From contig NZ_JBIGIB010000003.1 of NCBI RefSeq assembly GCF_043555935.1, positions 620,001-684,000 of the forward strand: a stretch of DNA of 64,000 nt. The letters are read 5' to 3'. The stretch's first letter is position 1; each line of letters begins with the position of its first letter. This document shows, in pieces, positions 23,054 to 34,145 of the stretch. This DNA is from Pelomonas baiyunensis. GTDB taxonomy: Bacteria; Pseudomonadota; Gammaproteobacteria; Burkholderiales; Burkholderiaceae_C. Below the pieces are notes generated by a model. That model saw only the letters and a program-made list of their open reading frames with translations, had not been told where the DNA came from and ran no database searches. Made by a program: the position numbers and the translations under genes.

Positions 23054-25855
23054 TCAAGGCACCCAGTGCACTTTGCCGCGCAGGGCGGGGGTGGCGCCCT
23101 CGCAGTGCTGCTCGAAGCGCAGGTCCAGTGCAGCCACCTGGCCGTTCACGAGGGTGAGGCTGTCGATGGCAAACCAGCCGGTGAGCATGTTGCAGTTGCG
23201 GCCCTCGCCGCCCCAGTTGAGCCCGCCGCGCGTGGGGTTCACGAAGGGGTAACGCTGCAGGTTGCCGTAGTAGCCGGGTTGCAGTGTGGCAATGCTGTTC
23301 ATGCCGGCGAAGTCGCCCGTCCAGGATTGATCGCCATTCACGCTCACGGTGAGTTGCGTGCCGCTGAGCCGCACGCCCAGCACCGCATTGCTGCGGGTGT
23401 AGGTGCTGGTGCGGCCTTGGCCGATGTAGTCGCCCGCGTCGCTGGTGAGGTAGACGTAGGCGCCGCTGGCCGGCGTGCTGCCTGCCGCGGGGGCCCACAG
23501 CGTGGCGGGCGGCGGGTTGACCGGCCCCGGTGGCACGGTGCGGTCGCCGGCTTCCCAGTGCACCTTGCCGCGCAGGGCCGGGCCCATGCCTTCGCAGTGC
23601 TGCTCGAAGCGCAGGTCCAGCGCCGTCAACTGGCCGTTCACGCGGGTCAGGCTGTCGACGACGAACCAGCCGGTCAGGCGGTTGCAGCCGCGGCCGTCGC
23701 CGCTCCATTCCATGCTGCCCCGCGTGGGGTTGCCGAAGGGGTAGCGCATCAGCGACCCGTAATAGCCGGGCTGCAGGTCCGCCACCGTGTTCATGGCCAA
23801 GAAAGTGCCGCCCCAGCCCTGGTCGCCGCTGACCGCCACGGTCAGTTTGGCGCCGCTCAGTTGCACGCCCAGCACGGCGTTGCTTTGCGTGTAGGTCTGG
23901 GTGCGGCCGCCGCCGATGAAGTCGCCCACATCGCTGACCAGGTGGACGTAGTTGCCGCTGGCCGGCGTGCTGCCGGCGGCCGGCGCCCACAGGTCGGCCG
24001 GAGGCGGGCTGACCGGGCCGGCGGGGGCCGTGCGGTCGCCGGCCTCCCAGTGCACCTTGCCGCGCAACGCGGGCGTGGCGCCCTCGCAGTGCTGTTCAAA
24101 GCGCAGGTCCAGCGCGGCCAATGCGCCGTTCACCCAGCTGACGCGGTCCACCACGAACCAGCCGGTCAGCGTGTTGCAGCCCCGCGCCTCGCCGCCCCAG
24201 TCCAGCCCACCGCGGGTGGGGTTGGCGAAGCCCGATCGCTGCAGGTTGCCGTAGTAGCCGGGCTGCAGTTGGGCCAGGCCCTGCATGGCCTGGAAGCTGC
24301 CCGACCAGCCCTGGTCGCCGCTCACGTTCACCGAGACGCCGCCGCCCGCCACGTTCACGGTGAGCACCGCGTCGGCCTGCGTGTAGGTGTAGCGGCGGCC
24401 GTTGCCGATGAAGTCGCCCGTGTCGCTTTGCAAGTAGACATAGTTGCCGCTCGCGGGCGTGCTGCCGGCAGCGGGCGCCCACAGGTTGGCGGGCGGCGGG
24501 TTCACCGGCCCGGGTGGCGTGGTGGTGTCACTGGCGTACCACTTGATCTGACCGCGCAGTGCGGGCCCGGCCCCTTCGCAGTGCTGCTCGAAGTTCATCT
24601 CCACCGCACTCAGTGCGCCGGCCACGTAGGTGGCGCTGGTGATGGTGAAGCTGCCGGTCAGCTCGTTGCAGCCGCGGCCGTTGCCGGTCCAGTCCAGCCC
24701 GCCGGCCGTGGGGTTGTGGAAGGGATAGCGCTTGAGCCCGCTGAAGCTGCCGGGCTGCACCTGGGGCGTGCCGTCGGGCAGCTGGAAGTTGCCGTACCAG
24801 TAGTCGTCGCCCGTCACCTGCACCAGCAGCCGGTTGTCCACGGCGCGCACCGTGAGGTTGGCATTGGCGCGGGTGTAGAAGTAGCTGCGCCCGGCGCCGA
24901 TGAAGTCGCCCCCGTCGCTTTGCAGCGTGATCACGCTTTGGCCGGGCTGCACCACCGGGGTGGGCACGTAGGCCGAGAGTTGCACCGCGGCGGCGTTGTT
25001 GGTGTCCACCGGGTCGCCCAGGGTGCGCGCGGTCATGACGTTGGCGATGCTGCCGCTCACGCCGCCCAGCACCGTGGCGGGCACGGTGAACTCCAGGCTG
25101 GCGCCCTTGGGCAGCCGGGGCACCACCATGCTGTACGACAGCACCTCGGGGCAGGTGGCGCCGCCGCTGGCCTTGCAGCCGAGCACGCCCAGGGTCTGGA
25201 AGTCGCCCAGCGTGTTCGTGATGACCACATCGCGCGCTTCGTCCGGGCCGATGTTGCTGACCGTCATCACGTAGGGCACGGTGCTGCCCGCGGCCACGGG
25301 TGCGGTGGGGCCGCTGCCGGTCACACGCACGTCGGCCGTGTAGGCCTGCACCACCACGGCGGCGGTGTTGTCGGTGGTGACGTCGTCGTTGGCGGCCTGC
25401 ACCGCGGGCATGCTGGTCAGCGGCCCGGTGGTGCCCGGCGTGAGCGTGATGCTGAGCACCAGGGTCACGCTGGCCTTGGCCGGCAGGTCGGGCAGGGCGA
25501 TGGTGGCGCCGTTGGACGACGCCGGGCACGCGCCGCCGCCGGCGCTGGCGCAGGTGAAGCCGCTGTAGCTCAGGCTCGGCGCGAGGTTGGGCGACAGGCT
25601 CACGCCGGTGGCCGTGGCCGCGCCGTCGTTGGTCACCGTGACCTGGATTTGCGTGCCGCTGTTGCTGGCCACCGGCCCAGCGGGGGTGCTGGCCGCGAGG
25701 CTGACCCGGGCGGGGCTGACCACAGGCGGCGTGGGCGTGGGGGCGGGTGCGGGGGCAGGCGCGGGGCTGGCCCCACCACCGCCGCCGCCACCGCAAGCGG
25801 CCAGCACCCACGCGGCAGCCCAACCGGCCACCCAGCTCTTGAATCTCGACTGCAT
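23054..25855 (-). CDS. Lipoprotein with two DUF11-like domains and four tandem FEQHCEG domains
   Basis: 933 residues. Lipobox V-L-A-A-C (Cys21), Gly/Pro linker, two beta-sandwich repeats of DUF11 type (about 45-290), then four copies of an unnamed domain of about 150 residues on a 164-residue period (about 300-440, 452-606, 616-770, 780-933). The repeat core is SDxGDFIGxGR, YTxxNAxL, GDxxWxGxF, LQPGYYGxLxRYPF, NPTRGGLxW, GRGCNxLTGWF, then DLRFEQHCEG and PALRGKVHW. Two cysteines per copy may pair. The copies are joined by PPxxLWAPAAGSTPASG linkers. A strong AGGGAGGAG site precedes the ATG. Surface adhesion or ligand binding is a guess from architecture. Confidence 0.85.
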   Translation of the reverse strand: MQSRFKSWVAGWAAAWVLAACGGGGGGGASPAPAPAPAPTPTPPVVSPARVSLAASTPAGPVASNSGTQIQVTVTNDGAATATGVSLSPNLAPSLSYSGFTCASAGGGACPASSNGATIALPDLPAKASVTLVLSITLTPGTTGPLTSMPAVQAANDDVTTDNTAAVVVQAYTADVRVTGSGPTAPVAAGSTVPYVMTVSNIGPDEARDVVITNTLGDFQTLGVLGCKASGGATCPEVLSYSMVVPRLPKGASLEFTVPATVLGGVSGSIANVMTARTLGDPVDTNNAAAVQLSAYVPTPVVQPGQSVITLQSDGGDFIGAGRSYFYTRANANLTVRAVDNRLLVQVTGDDYWYGNFQLPDGTPQVQPGSFSGLKRYPFHNPTAGGLDWTGNGRGCNELTGSFTITSATYVAGALSAVEMNFEQHCEGAGPALRGQIKWYASDTTTPPGPVNPPPANLWAPAAGSTPASGNYVYLQSDTGDFIGNGRRYTYTQADAVLTVNVAGGGVSVNVSGDQGWSGSFQAMQGLAQLQPGYYGNLQRSGFANPTRGGLDWGGEARGCNTLTGWFVVDRVSWVNGALAALDLRFEQHCEGATPALRGKVHWEAGDRTAPAGPVSPPPADLWAPAAGSTPASGNYVHLVSDVGDFIGGGRTQTYTQSNAVLGVQLSGAKLTVAVSGDQGWGGTFLAMNTVADLQPGYYGSLMRYPFGNPTRGSMEWSGDGRGCNRLTGWFVVDSLTRVNGQLTALDLRFEQHCEGMGPALRGKVHWEAGDRTVPPGPVNPPPATLWAPAAGSTPASGAYVYLTSDAGDYIGQGRTSTYTRSNAVLGVRLSGTQLTVSVNGDQSWTGDFAGMNSIATLQPGYYGNLQRYPFVNPTRGGLNWGGEGRNCNMLTGWFAIDSLTLVNGQVAALDLRFEQHCEGATPALRGKVHWVP

Positions 25856-25904
25856 GAGCTCCTCCCTGAAGCCCCTTGTGGCGGGGCCTTCGCCAATGCG
25901 CGGC

Positions 25905-25918
25905 GGATTCTAGGGACG
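25905..25918 (-). promoter_or_regulatory. Candidate -10 element for the repeat lipoprotein
   Basis: Minus-strand CCTAGAAT lies about 55 bp before the lipoprotein ATG, just after the sensor kinase stop. It resembles the CCTAGCAT of the three regulated promoters but lacks the TGAC-N6-GTCA dyad. No clear -35 is visible. Confidence 0.3.
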
Positions 25919-25920
25919 AC

Positions 25921-28467
<2,547 letters not shown>

Positions 28468-28488
28468 GGTCGGGCCCGGCGCGTGGCG

Positions 28489-28968
28489 TCAGTCGACGTC
28501 GTGGCCCCAGCGGTCCAGCAGGCCGGGCGCGTGGTGCAGGAAGGCCGCCACCAGGGCGGGGTCGAAGGCCTGGCCCGCCTGCTCGGCCAGCATTGCCAGC
28601 GCGCAGTCTTCGGCCCGGGCGGGGCGAAACGGCCGCGGGCGGGTCAGGGTGTGGAAGCAGGTCACCACCGCCAGCAGCCGGCAGGCCGGCGGGATCTGCG
28701 TGTCGCGCAAGCCCAGCGGGCGGCCGTTGCCGTCCCAGCGCTCGTGCTGATGGCGGGCAAATTCAGCCGCCAGCGTGGCCGCCGCTGGGTCGGTGGGGCG
28801 GGGCTCGGTGGCAGCGCGCAGCACGCGGGCCTCCGGGGCCGTCCAGCCCAGGTGCAGGGCCAGCGCCTCGGCCAACCGGCCGACCGGGTTCGGCCCGGCC
28901 CAAGCGGGGGCTTCACTCGCCGGTTCGGGCCGGCACGCGGGGAGGTCGAGCGAGGCGGACAGGGGCAT
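28489..28968 (-). CDS. Degenerate HD-GYP-domain protein
   Basis: 159 residues matching the second half of an HD-GYP domain: RHQHERWDGNG (His75), IPPACRLLAVVTCFHTLT and a closing FDPALVAAF. The GYP motif is replaced by GRP (82-84). The first half, which should carry the HD metal ligands, is shortened to about 45 residues with no HD pair. Canonical HD-GYP proteins hydrolyse cyclic-di-GMP; this one very likely cannot, and may bind a partner or be a relic. It is read together with the sensor kinase at 25921-28467 and is divergent from the HTH-receiver gene. Confidence 0.7.
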   Translation of the reverse strand: MPLSASLDLPACRPEPASEAPAWAGPNPVGRLAEALALHLGWTAPEARVLRAATEPRPTDPAAATLAAEFARHQHERWDGNGRPLGLRDTQIPPACRLLAVVTCFHTLTRPRPFRPARAEDCALAMLAEQAGQAFDPALVAAFLHHAPGLLDRWGHDVD

Positions 28969-29001
28969 GGAGACGTCCGGTGGTTTTTGCAGAATTGTCC
29001 A

Positions 29002-29017
29002 ATAAAAATGTTTTTAT
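29002..29017. promoter_or_regulatory. AT-rich palindrome in a divergent promoter region
   Basis: ATAAAAA-TG-TTTTTAT, with perfect 7-bp arms, lies in a strikingly AT-rich pocket (28984-29024) between the HD-GYP-like gene and the HTH-receiver gene. It is a plausible operator for the HTH-receiver protein or a promoter core; either reading is inference. Confidence 0.45.
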
Positions 29018-29068
29018 CAAATAGTGAAGGCGGGGCAAGCGCTGTCAGATTCGGCAAAATATCTCGCT

Positions 29069-29692
29069 GTGAACCGAACCACTTCCGTCCCTGACACCTG
29101 TTCCACCACCGAAGCCGCCCAGCGGCTGGGCATGGCCGTGCGGTCCGTGCAATTGATGGTGGACCGTGGCGAGTTGCAAGCCTGGAAGACGCCAGGCGGG
29201 CACCGCCGCATCCTGCGGGCCTCGCTGGACGCGTGGCTGGCAGGGCGCGCTGGCACTGCGCCGGCCGCGCCGGCCCTGGGCACTCCCAGCGGCGGCGCCC
29301 GGCCGCTCACGCTGCTGCTGATCGAAGACTCGGTGCACTTCCAGAACCTCATCAGCCTGGTGGTCAAGCGCGAGTTACCCGGGGCGGAACTGCACGTGGC
29401 GTCCGACGGCATCGCCGGCCTCGCCATGGCGGGCCGCCTGGAGCCGGACCTGCTGCTGATCGACATCCTGCTGCCCGGCATCGACGGCGCCGCGCTCATC
29501 ACCAGCCTGCGCTCGCACCCGCAGTTCGCACGCAGCCGCTTGATCGTGATCACCGCGCTGGACGAAGCCCAGCGCGCGCCCTACGCCTTTGCGCTGACGG
29601 GCGTGCCCCTGGTGCACAAGACGGCGCTGGTGGCGGAGCTGCCTGCGCTTCTGGCCCAGGCGACCGCCTCGCTGGCCGACCAGTCCGCCTGA
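29069..29692 (+). CDS. Excisionase/MerR-type HTH fused to a receiver domain
   Basis: From GTG 29069, 207 residues: an N-terminal MerR/excisionase-type winged helix (about 12-55, STTEAAQRLGM and TPGGHRRI) followed by a receiver (about 80-200) with phospho-acceptor Asp132 in LLIDILLPGIDG. The order is reversed from classical response regulators. An in-frame GTG at 29024 would add 15 residues upstream of the fold and is less likely. The protein probably binds DNA under control of the sensor kinase encoded divergently. The 29002-29017 palindrome upstream is a candidate autoregulatory site. Confidence 0.85.
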   Translation: MNRTTSVPDTCSTTEAAQRLGMAVRSVQLMVDRGELQAWKTPGGHRRILRASLDAWLAGRAGTAPAAPALGTPSGGARPLTLLLIEDSVHFQNLISLVVKRELPGAELHVASDGIAGLAMAGRLEPDLLLIDILLPGIDGAALITSLRSHPQFARSRLIVITALDEAQRAPYAFALTGVPLVHKTALVAELPALLAQATASLADQSA

Positions 29693-29763
29693 CGGCGCCT
29701 GTGCTGCGCGCCACGCGCTTCCTGCAACCCGGTGCCGGCTCGCGCCGCGCCTGACGTGCTTCC

Positions 29764-30492
29764 ATGACTGCCCGCATCCTGCTGATCGAAGACGACCCGT
29801 CCATCGCCCGGTTTGTGGAGCTGGCGGTGGAATGCCTGCCCGACCACGCCCCCGAGGCGCCGGCCGTGACGCTGACCGTGGCCACCCTCGTGAGCGAGGC
29901 CCGCACGGCGCTGGCCCAGGGCGGCTGGCAGTTGGTGATCAGCGACCTGATGCTGCCGGACGGCTCGGCCGAGGTGCTGCTGACCGACGGCCTGGCGCTG
30001 GCCCCTGGGGCGCCGCCGTGGGTGGTGTTCAGCGCCGGGGTGCAGGAAGAGCGGCGCGCGGCCCTGCTGTCCCGCGGGGTGGCGCGCCTGCTGCGCAAGC
30101 CGGTGCCGCTGACCGAACTGCTGGACACCGTGGCGGACATGCTGGCCCGCGGCGCCCGCGCGGCGGTGGCCCCGCCCCGCAGCGGGCCCGACCCCGTGGC
30201 GCAGCATTTCGGCGGTGACCGCGAGATGTACGAGGTGTTCCGGCAAGGCTGCCTGCAACGCTTCGCTGACGACCTGGCCCAAGGCCACGCGGCCATGGCC
30301 GCGGGCGACGCCGCTGCGCTGCGGCGTGTGGCCCACGGCCTGAAGGCGGTGCTGGAACTGATCGGCGAACCCGGCATGTCGGCCCAGGCTCGGCAACTGG
30401 AAAACGAGGCCGCCGCGTGCGCGCCGGGCCAGCCCCTGCCGTCCGGTTGGGAGGCTTTGGCGCTCGGTTTGACGGAATTGCGGGCCCGATGA
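29764..30492 (+). CDS. Receiver-Hpt phosphorelay protein
   Basis: 242 residues: a receiver (about 3-128, phospho-acceptor Asp61 in VISDLMLPDG, Lys112) and a C-terminal histidine phosphotransfer domain (about 145-242) with His191 in RRVAHGLKAVLELIG. It can pass phosphate between a kinase and another receiver. It follows the HTH-receiver gene by 71 bp on the same strand and precedes a single-receiver gene, so the three may form a relay with the kinase at 25921-28467. There is no output domain of its own. Confidence 0.88.
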   Translation: MTARILLIEDDPSIARFVELAVECLPDHAPEAPAVTLTVATLVSEARTALAQGGWQLVISDLMLPDGSAEVLLTDGLALAPGAPPWVVFSAGVQEERRAALLSRGVARLLRKPVPLTELLDTVADMLARGARAAVAPPRSGPDPVAQHFGGDREMYEVFRQGCLQRFADDLAQGHAAMAAGDAAALRRVAHGLKAVLELIGEPGMSAQARQLENEAAACAPGQPLPSGWEALALGLTELRAR

Positions 30493-30669
30493 GCCGCGTT
30501 TCGCATCAGGTTTTCCCGAATTTTTTGCAAATTTCTCGGTGAGAGTGTGTTTTCGCGCCGCGGCCTCTGGCCTGGCTGTATCAGTAGATTTGATAATTTC
30601 ACGCATGAATGCCGCCCCGCGAACCCTGTCACCTCGAACCGACTGCTGCGCCGGGCCGGAGGCTCGCCC

Positions 30670-31068
30670 ATGAGCGCGACCGCCTGGCAGGTGCTGTATG
30701 TCGAGGATGACCCCGTCAACGCGCTGTTGATGCAGGGCATCCTGGAGCTGCGCCAGGGCGTGGCCTTGCGGGTGGCGCGCAGCGGTGAAGAAGCGCGCCG
30801 CCTGGTGACCCAGGGCCGGGTGGACCTGCTGCTGTGCGACCTGCACCTGCCCGATGTGGACGGCAACGTGCTGCTGGCGCAACTGCGCGAGACGGGGCTG
30901 CCCGCGGAGGTGCCTGCGGTGCTGGTGACGGCGGAGTCGGAATCGGTGGCCGCGCAGCTCGCGCGCCAGCACGGCTTCCAGGGCCATTGGCGCAAGCCAC
31001 TGGATGTGGCGGCCACGCTGCGCCAGCTGGACCACTGGATGGCGGTGTCGCCCCCGTCCGGGACCTGA
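30670..31068 (+). CDS. Single-domain response regulator (CheY-like)
   Basis: 132 residues consisting only of a receiver: acidic pocket VEDD (11-14), phospho-acceptor Asp57 in LLLCDLHLPDVDG, Thr in VLVTAES and Lys in WRKPLD. ATG 30670 is chosen; the longer frame upstream adds 41 residues of non-domain sequence. It may be the terminal acceptor or a phosphate sink for the receiver-Hpt protein upstream. A 177-bp gap with AT-rich patches (around 30520-30600) precedes it and may hold its own promoter. Confidence 0.87.
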   Translation: MSATAWQVLYVEDDPVNALLMQGILELRQGVALRVARSGEEARRLVTQGRVDLLLCDLHLPDVDGNVLLAQLRETGLPAEVPAVLVTAESESVAAQLARQHGFQGHWRKPLDVAATLRQLDHWMAVSPPSGT

Positions 31069-31146
31069 CACAAAACTTTGCGCGCGGGCCACACGGCCTT
31101 GCGTGAGGCGGGTGATTCTTCGGCACCTCAACCGGAGATCTGCCCC

Positions 31147-32748
31147 GTGAAGAACCGCCGCTTCATGCTCAGCAGTGGCGCCGCCCTGGCCGGTGCCCTG
31201 ATGCTGGCGCGCCGCGTGCCGGCCGCCACGCTGGAAGGCGTGGCCGCCACCCCCGCCTCTGCCGCCGCTTTGGGGCCGCTCACCCCGCAAGAGCGGGCGC
31301 TGCACGCGCTCAACCGCCTGGGCTACGGCCCGACCGCTGCCGATGCGGCCGCGATCGCCGCGCAAGGTGCCGGCCCGTGGCTGGAGCGCTTCCTGGCCGA
31401 ACAACTGGCCCCCACCCGCCCCGAGCCGCCGCCGGCATCGGCGCGGCGCCTGGCCGGGCTGGAGGTGTTGACGCTGGGCCAGGCCGAACTGCTGGGCCGC
31501 TACCGTGAGGCCGTCAAAAGCACCCGCGAGGCCCGACGCGAGAAAACCAAGGGCATGACGCCGGAGGCCGACGCCCTGAACGCCGTGCGTGAGCAGGTGC
31601 GGCCGCTGGTGGCGCAGGCCGCGCAGGCGCGTTTGTCACGCGCGCTGCAAAGCCCGGCGCAGCTGGACGAGGTGCTGACCGAGTTCTGGTTCAACCATTT
31701 CAACGTGTTCGCCGGCAAGGGGCCGGTGGGCGTGTTGGTGGCCGACTACGAGCAGCGCGCCGTCCGGCCGCATGTGCTGGGCCGGTTCCGCGACATGCTG
31801 GGCGCCACCGCGCGCCACCCGGCGATGCTGCTCTACCTGGACAACGCCCAAAGCGTGGTGGCCGGCTACGAGCCGCCGCACCGTGCGCGCCGCCTGCTGG
31901 ACGCGCGCCCCGAGGCCAAGGCCCGCAAGGCCACGGGCCTGAACGAGAACTACGCCCGCGAGCTGATGGAGCTGCACACGCTGGGCGTGGACGGCGGCTA
32001 CACGCAGCGCGACGTGACCGAACTGGCCCGCATGCTCACCGGCTGGGGCCTGGACACCCGCAAGGCCCTGCAGGGCGGCCACGGCGACCTGTTCGCCTTT
32101 GAGCCCCACAAGCACGACCCCGGCACCAAGACCTGGCTGGGCCAGACCGTGCGCCCGGCCGGCCTGGCCGAGGGCGAGCGCGCGCTGGACGTGCTGGCCA
32201 GCCACCCCGCCACCGCGCGCCACCTGGCGCACAAGTTCGCCCAGGCCTTCGTGGCCGACGAGCCGCCCGCGGCGCTGGTGCAAAAGCTGGCGGCGAACTT
32301 CCTCTCTACGGGCGGCGACCTGCGCGAGTTCACCCGCACGCTGATCCAGGCCGACGAGTTCTGGAGCCGCGAGGCCTACCAGGCCAAGTTCAAGACGCCC
32401 TACCAGTACCTGCTGTCCAGCCTGCGCGCGCTCGACCTGCAGAACTCGGCCGTGAACACCCCGCAGCCGCTGCTGGCCGCGCTGGCCCAGGCCGGCCAGC
32501 CGCTGTATGGCGCCACCACGCCCGATGGCTACAAGAACGTGGCCACCGCCTGGCGCAACCCCGAGGCGTTGACCCAGCGCGTGCAGCTGGCCACCACGCT
32601 GGGCCAGCGCAGCGGGCTGAGCGCCGAGCGGCTGGGCACCACCTTGGGCGCCGCCGTGAGCGACGCCACCCGCCGCACGCTGGCCACCGAGCCGCCGGCG
32701 CAGCAGGTGGCCTTGCTGCTGGCCAGCCCGGATTTCATGAAGCGTTGA
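31147..32748 (+). CDS. DUF1800 protein with Tat-type signal (pair 1)
   Basis: From GTG 31147 (GGAGAT upstream), 533 residues. The N-terminus KNRRFMLSSGAALAGALML is a twin-arginine-like signal. DUF1800 landmarks follow: LNRLGYGP, FWFNHFNVF, NENYARELMELHTLGV, GGYTQRDVTELARMLTGW and a C-terminal block ending in LLASPDFMKR. The family is widespread, of unknown function, and almost always paired with DUF1501, as here (7 bp to the next gene). An exported, folded partner pair is inferred. Confidence 0.88.
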   Translation: MKNRRFMLSSGAALAGALMLARRVPAATLEGVAATPASAAALGPLTPQERALHALNRLGYGPTAADAAAIAAQGAGPWLERFLAEQLAPTRPEPPPASARRLAGLEVLTLGQAELLGRYREAVKSTREARREKTKGMTPEADALNAVREQVRPLVAQAAQARLSRALQSPAQLDEVLTEFWFNHFNVFAGKGPVGVLVADYEQRAVRPHVLGRFRDMLGATARHPAMLLYLDNAQSVVAGYEPPHRARRLLDARPEAKARKATGLNENYARELMELHTLGVDGGYTQRDVTELARMLTGWGLDTRKALQGGHGDLFAFEPHKHDPGTKTWLGQTVRPAGLAEGERALDVLASHPATARHLAHKFAQAFVADEPPAALVQKLAANFLSTGGDLREFTRTLIQADEFWSREAYQAKFKTPYQYLLSSLRALDLQNSAVNTPQPLLAALAQAGQPLYGATTPDGYKNVATAWRNPEALTQRVQLATTLGQRSGLSAERLGTTLGAAVSDATRRTLATEPPAQQVALLLASPDFMKR

Positions 32749-32755
32749 GACCACC

Positions 32756-33988
32756 ATGCACCGTCGTCAATTCCTGAATTTCAGCGCGCTGACCCTGGGC
32801 GGCCTGCCGCTGGCCCGCGCCCGGGCCGACAGCGCCACCGGCAAGAAGCTGGTGGTGGTGATGCTGCGCGGCGCGGTGGACGGCCTGTCCGTTGTGGCGC
32901 CTTACGGCGAGCGCGAATACGCCGCCAGCCGGCCGCAGATCGCCTTGCCCGCGCCCGGCGCCGAGGACGGCCTGTTCCGCTTGAACGCGCTGTTTGGCCT
33001 GCACCCCGCGCTGGCACCGCTGCAACGGCACTGGAGCGGCGGGCAGCTGGCCTTTGTGCATGCCAGCGGCTCGCCCGACCCGACCCGCTCGCACTTCGAC
33101 GCGCAGGACTATTTCGAGTCCGGCACACCGGGCCGCAAGGCCACGGCCGACGGTTGGATGAACCGGCTGCTGGCTGGCCTGCCGGGCGAGCCCTCGCCCA
33201 CGCGCGCCGTGGCCCAGGGCAGCACGCCGCCGCGCATCCTGGCCGGGTCGGCCAGCGTGGCCAGCCTGGGCCTGGGCCCCGGGGCCTTGCAGCGCCGGGC
33301 CATCGACAACCCGCAGCTGCAGGCGGGCCTCGCGCGGCTCTATGCCCAAGACCCCGCCCTGAGCCACACGCTGCAAGACACCACCGAAGGCCGCAGCGAG
33401 ATGGCCCGCAGCATGGCCGCCCCCGAGCCGCACGGCATGGACCCGACGGCCGATGCCGGGGCGCCGTCGGCGCGCAGCTTCGCGGCCGATGCGCGGCGCC
33501 TGGGCCAGCTCATTCGCAAAGACGCGCACACCCAACTCGCCTTCACCGCCGTGGGCGGCTGGGACACGCACGTGAACCAGGGCGCCGCGCGCGGCCAACT
33601 CGCCAACAAGCTGGCCAGCCTGGGCGAAGGGCTGGACGCGCTGGCCACCGGCCTGGGCGATGCGCTGAAGGACACGGTCATCGTGGTGGCCAGCGAGTTC
33701 GGCCGCACGCTGCGCCAGAACGGCAATGGCGGCACCGACCATGGCCGCGGCAACGTGATGTGGCTGCTGGGCGGCCCGGTGGCCGGCGGCCAGGTGCTGG
33801 GCGACTGGCCGGGGCTGGACCGCAGCGCGCTGGCCGACGGCCGCGACCTGGCCGTGCAAACCGATTTCCGTCAGGTGCTGATGCCGCTGCTGCAGCGGCA
33901 CCTGGGCCTGTCCGACGAAGGGCTGGCGCGCGTGTTCCCGAACGCACCGGCCCGCTGGCGCGACGCTGACCGGTTGCTGCGCGCCTGA
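32756..33988 (+). CDS. DUF1501 protein with Tat signal (pair 1)
   Basis: 410 residues with a twin-arginine leader (HRRQFLNFSAL) and the DUF1501 core: VVMLRGAVDGLSVV, GLHPALAPL, HFDAQDYFESG, GGWDTHVNQG, SEFGRTLRQNGNGGTDHGRG and a closing VFPNAPARW. The conserved Asp/His residues (GWDTH, TDHG) recall the metal ligands of the alkaline phosphatase/sulfatase fold, to which DUF1501 is distantly related; enzymatic activity is not shown. It is co-transcribed with the DUF1800 gene. Confidence 0.88.
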   Translation: MHRRQFLNFSALTLGGLPLARARADSATGKKLVVVMLRGAVDGLSVVAPYGEREYAASRPQIALPAPGAEDGLFRLNALFGLHPALAPLQRHWSGGQLAFVHASGSPDPTRSHFDAQDYFESGTPGRKATADGWMNRLLAGLPGEPSPTRAVAQGSTPPRILAGSASVASLGLGPGALQRRAIDNPQLQAGLARLYAQDPALSHTLQDTTEGRSEMARSMAAPEPHGMDPTADAGAPSARSFAADARRLGQLIRKDAHTQLAFTAVGGWDTHVNQGAARGQLANKLASLGEGLDALATGLGDALKDTVIVVASEFGRTLRQNGNGGTDHGRGNVMWLLGGPVAGGQVLGDWPGLDRSALADGRDLAVQTDFRQVLMPLLQRHLGLSDEGLARVFPNAPARWRDADRLLRA

Positions 33989-34045
33989 ACCTTGCACTGA
34001 AGCGCACGCCCCCCGGAGTTGCCCCCCGTGTTGCTGGAGACTGCC

Positions 34046-34132
34046 ATGCTCAGAACCACGCCCCCGTTGTTCGGTTTGTGCCTGAGCATGGCCGTGCTGG
34101 CTTACTGCTTCCTGGTGGCGGCGGGGGCCTGA
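34046..34132 (+). CDS. Small membrane peptide, 28 residues
   Basis: A short reading frame with a GGAGA ribosome binding site 7 bp before its ATG. The peptide starts MLRTTPP and is otherwise one hydrophobic helix (LFGLCLSMAVLAYCFLVAA), ending before the stop. It follows the DUF1501 gene by 57 bp and converges on the chemoreceptor gene. A single-pass small membrane protein is plausible; coding is unproven. Confidence 0.45.
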   Translation: MLRTTPPLFGLCLSMAVLAYCFLVAAGA

Positions 34133-34145
34133 GCCCGCGCCGGCC

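Noticed and set aside
23054..25855. Regular repeats as a CRISPR array
   Set aside because: The period is about 492 bp and it encodes a protein domain; there are no short direct repeats with unique spacers.
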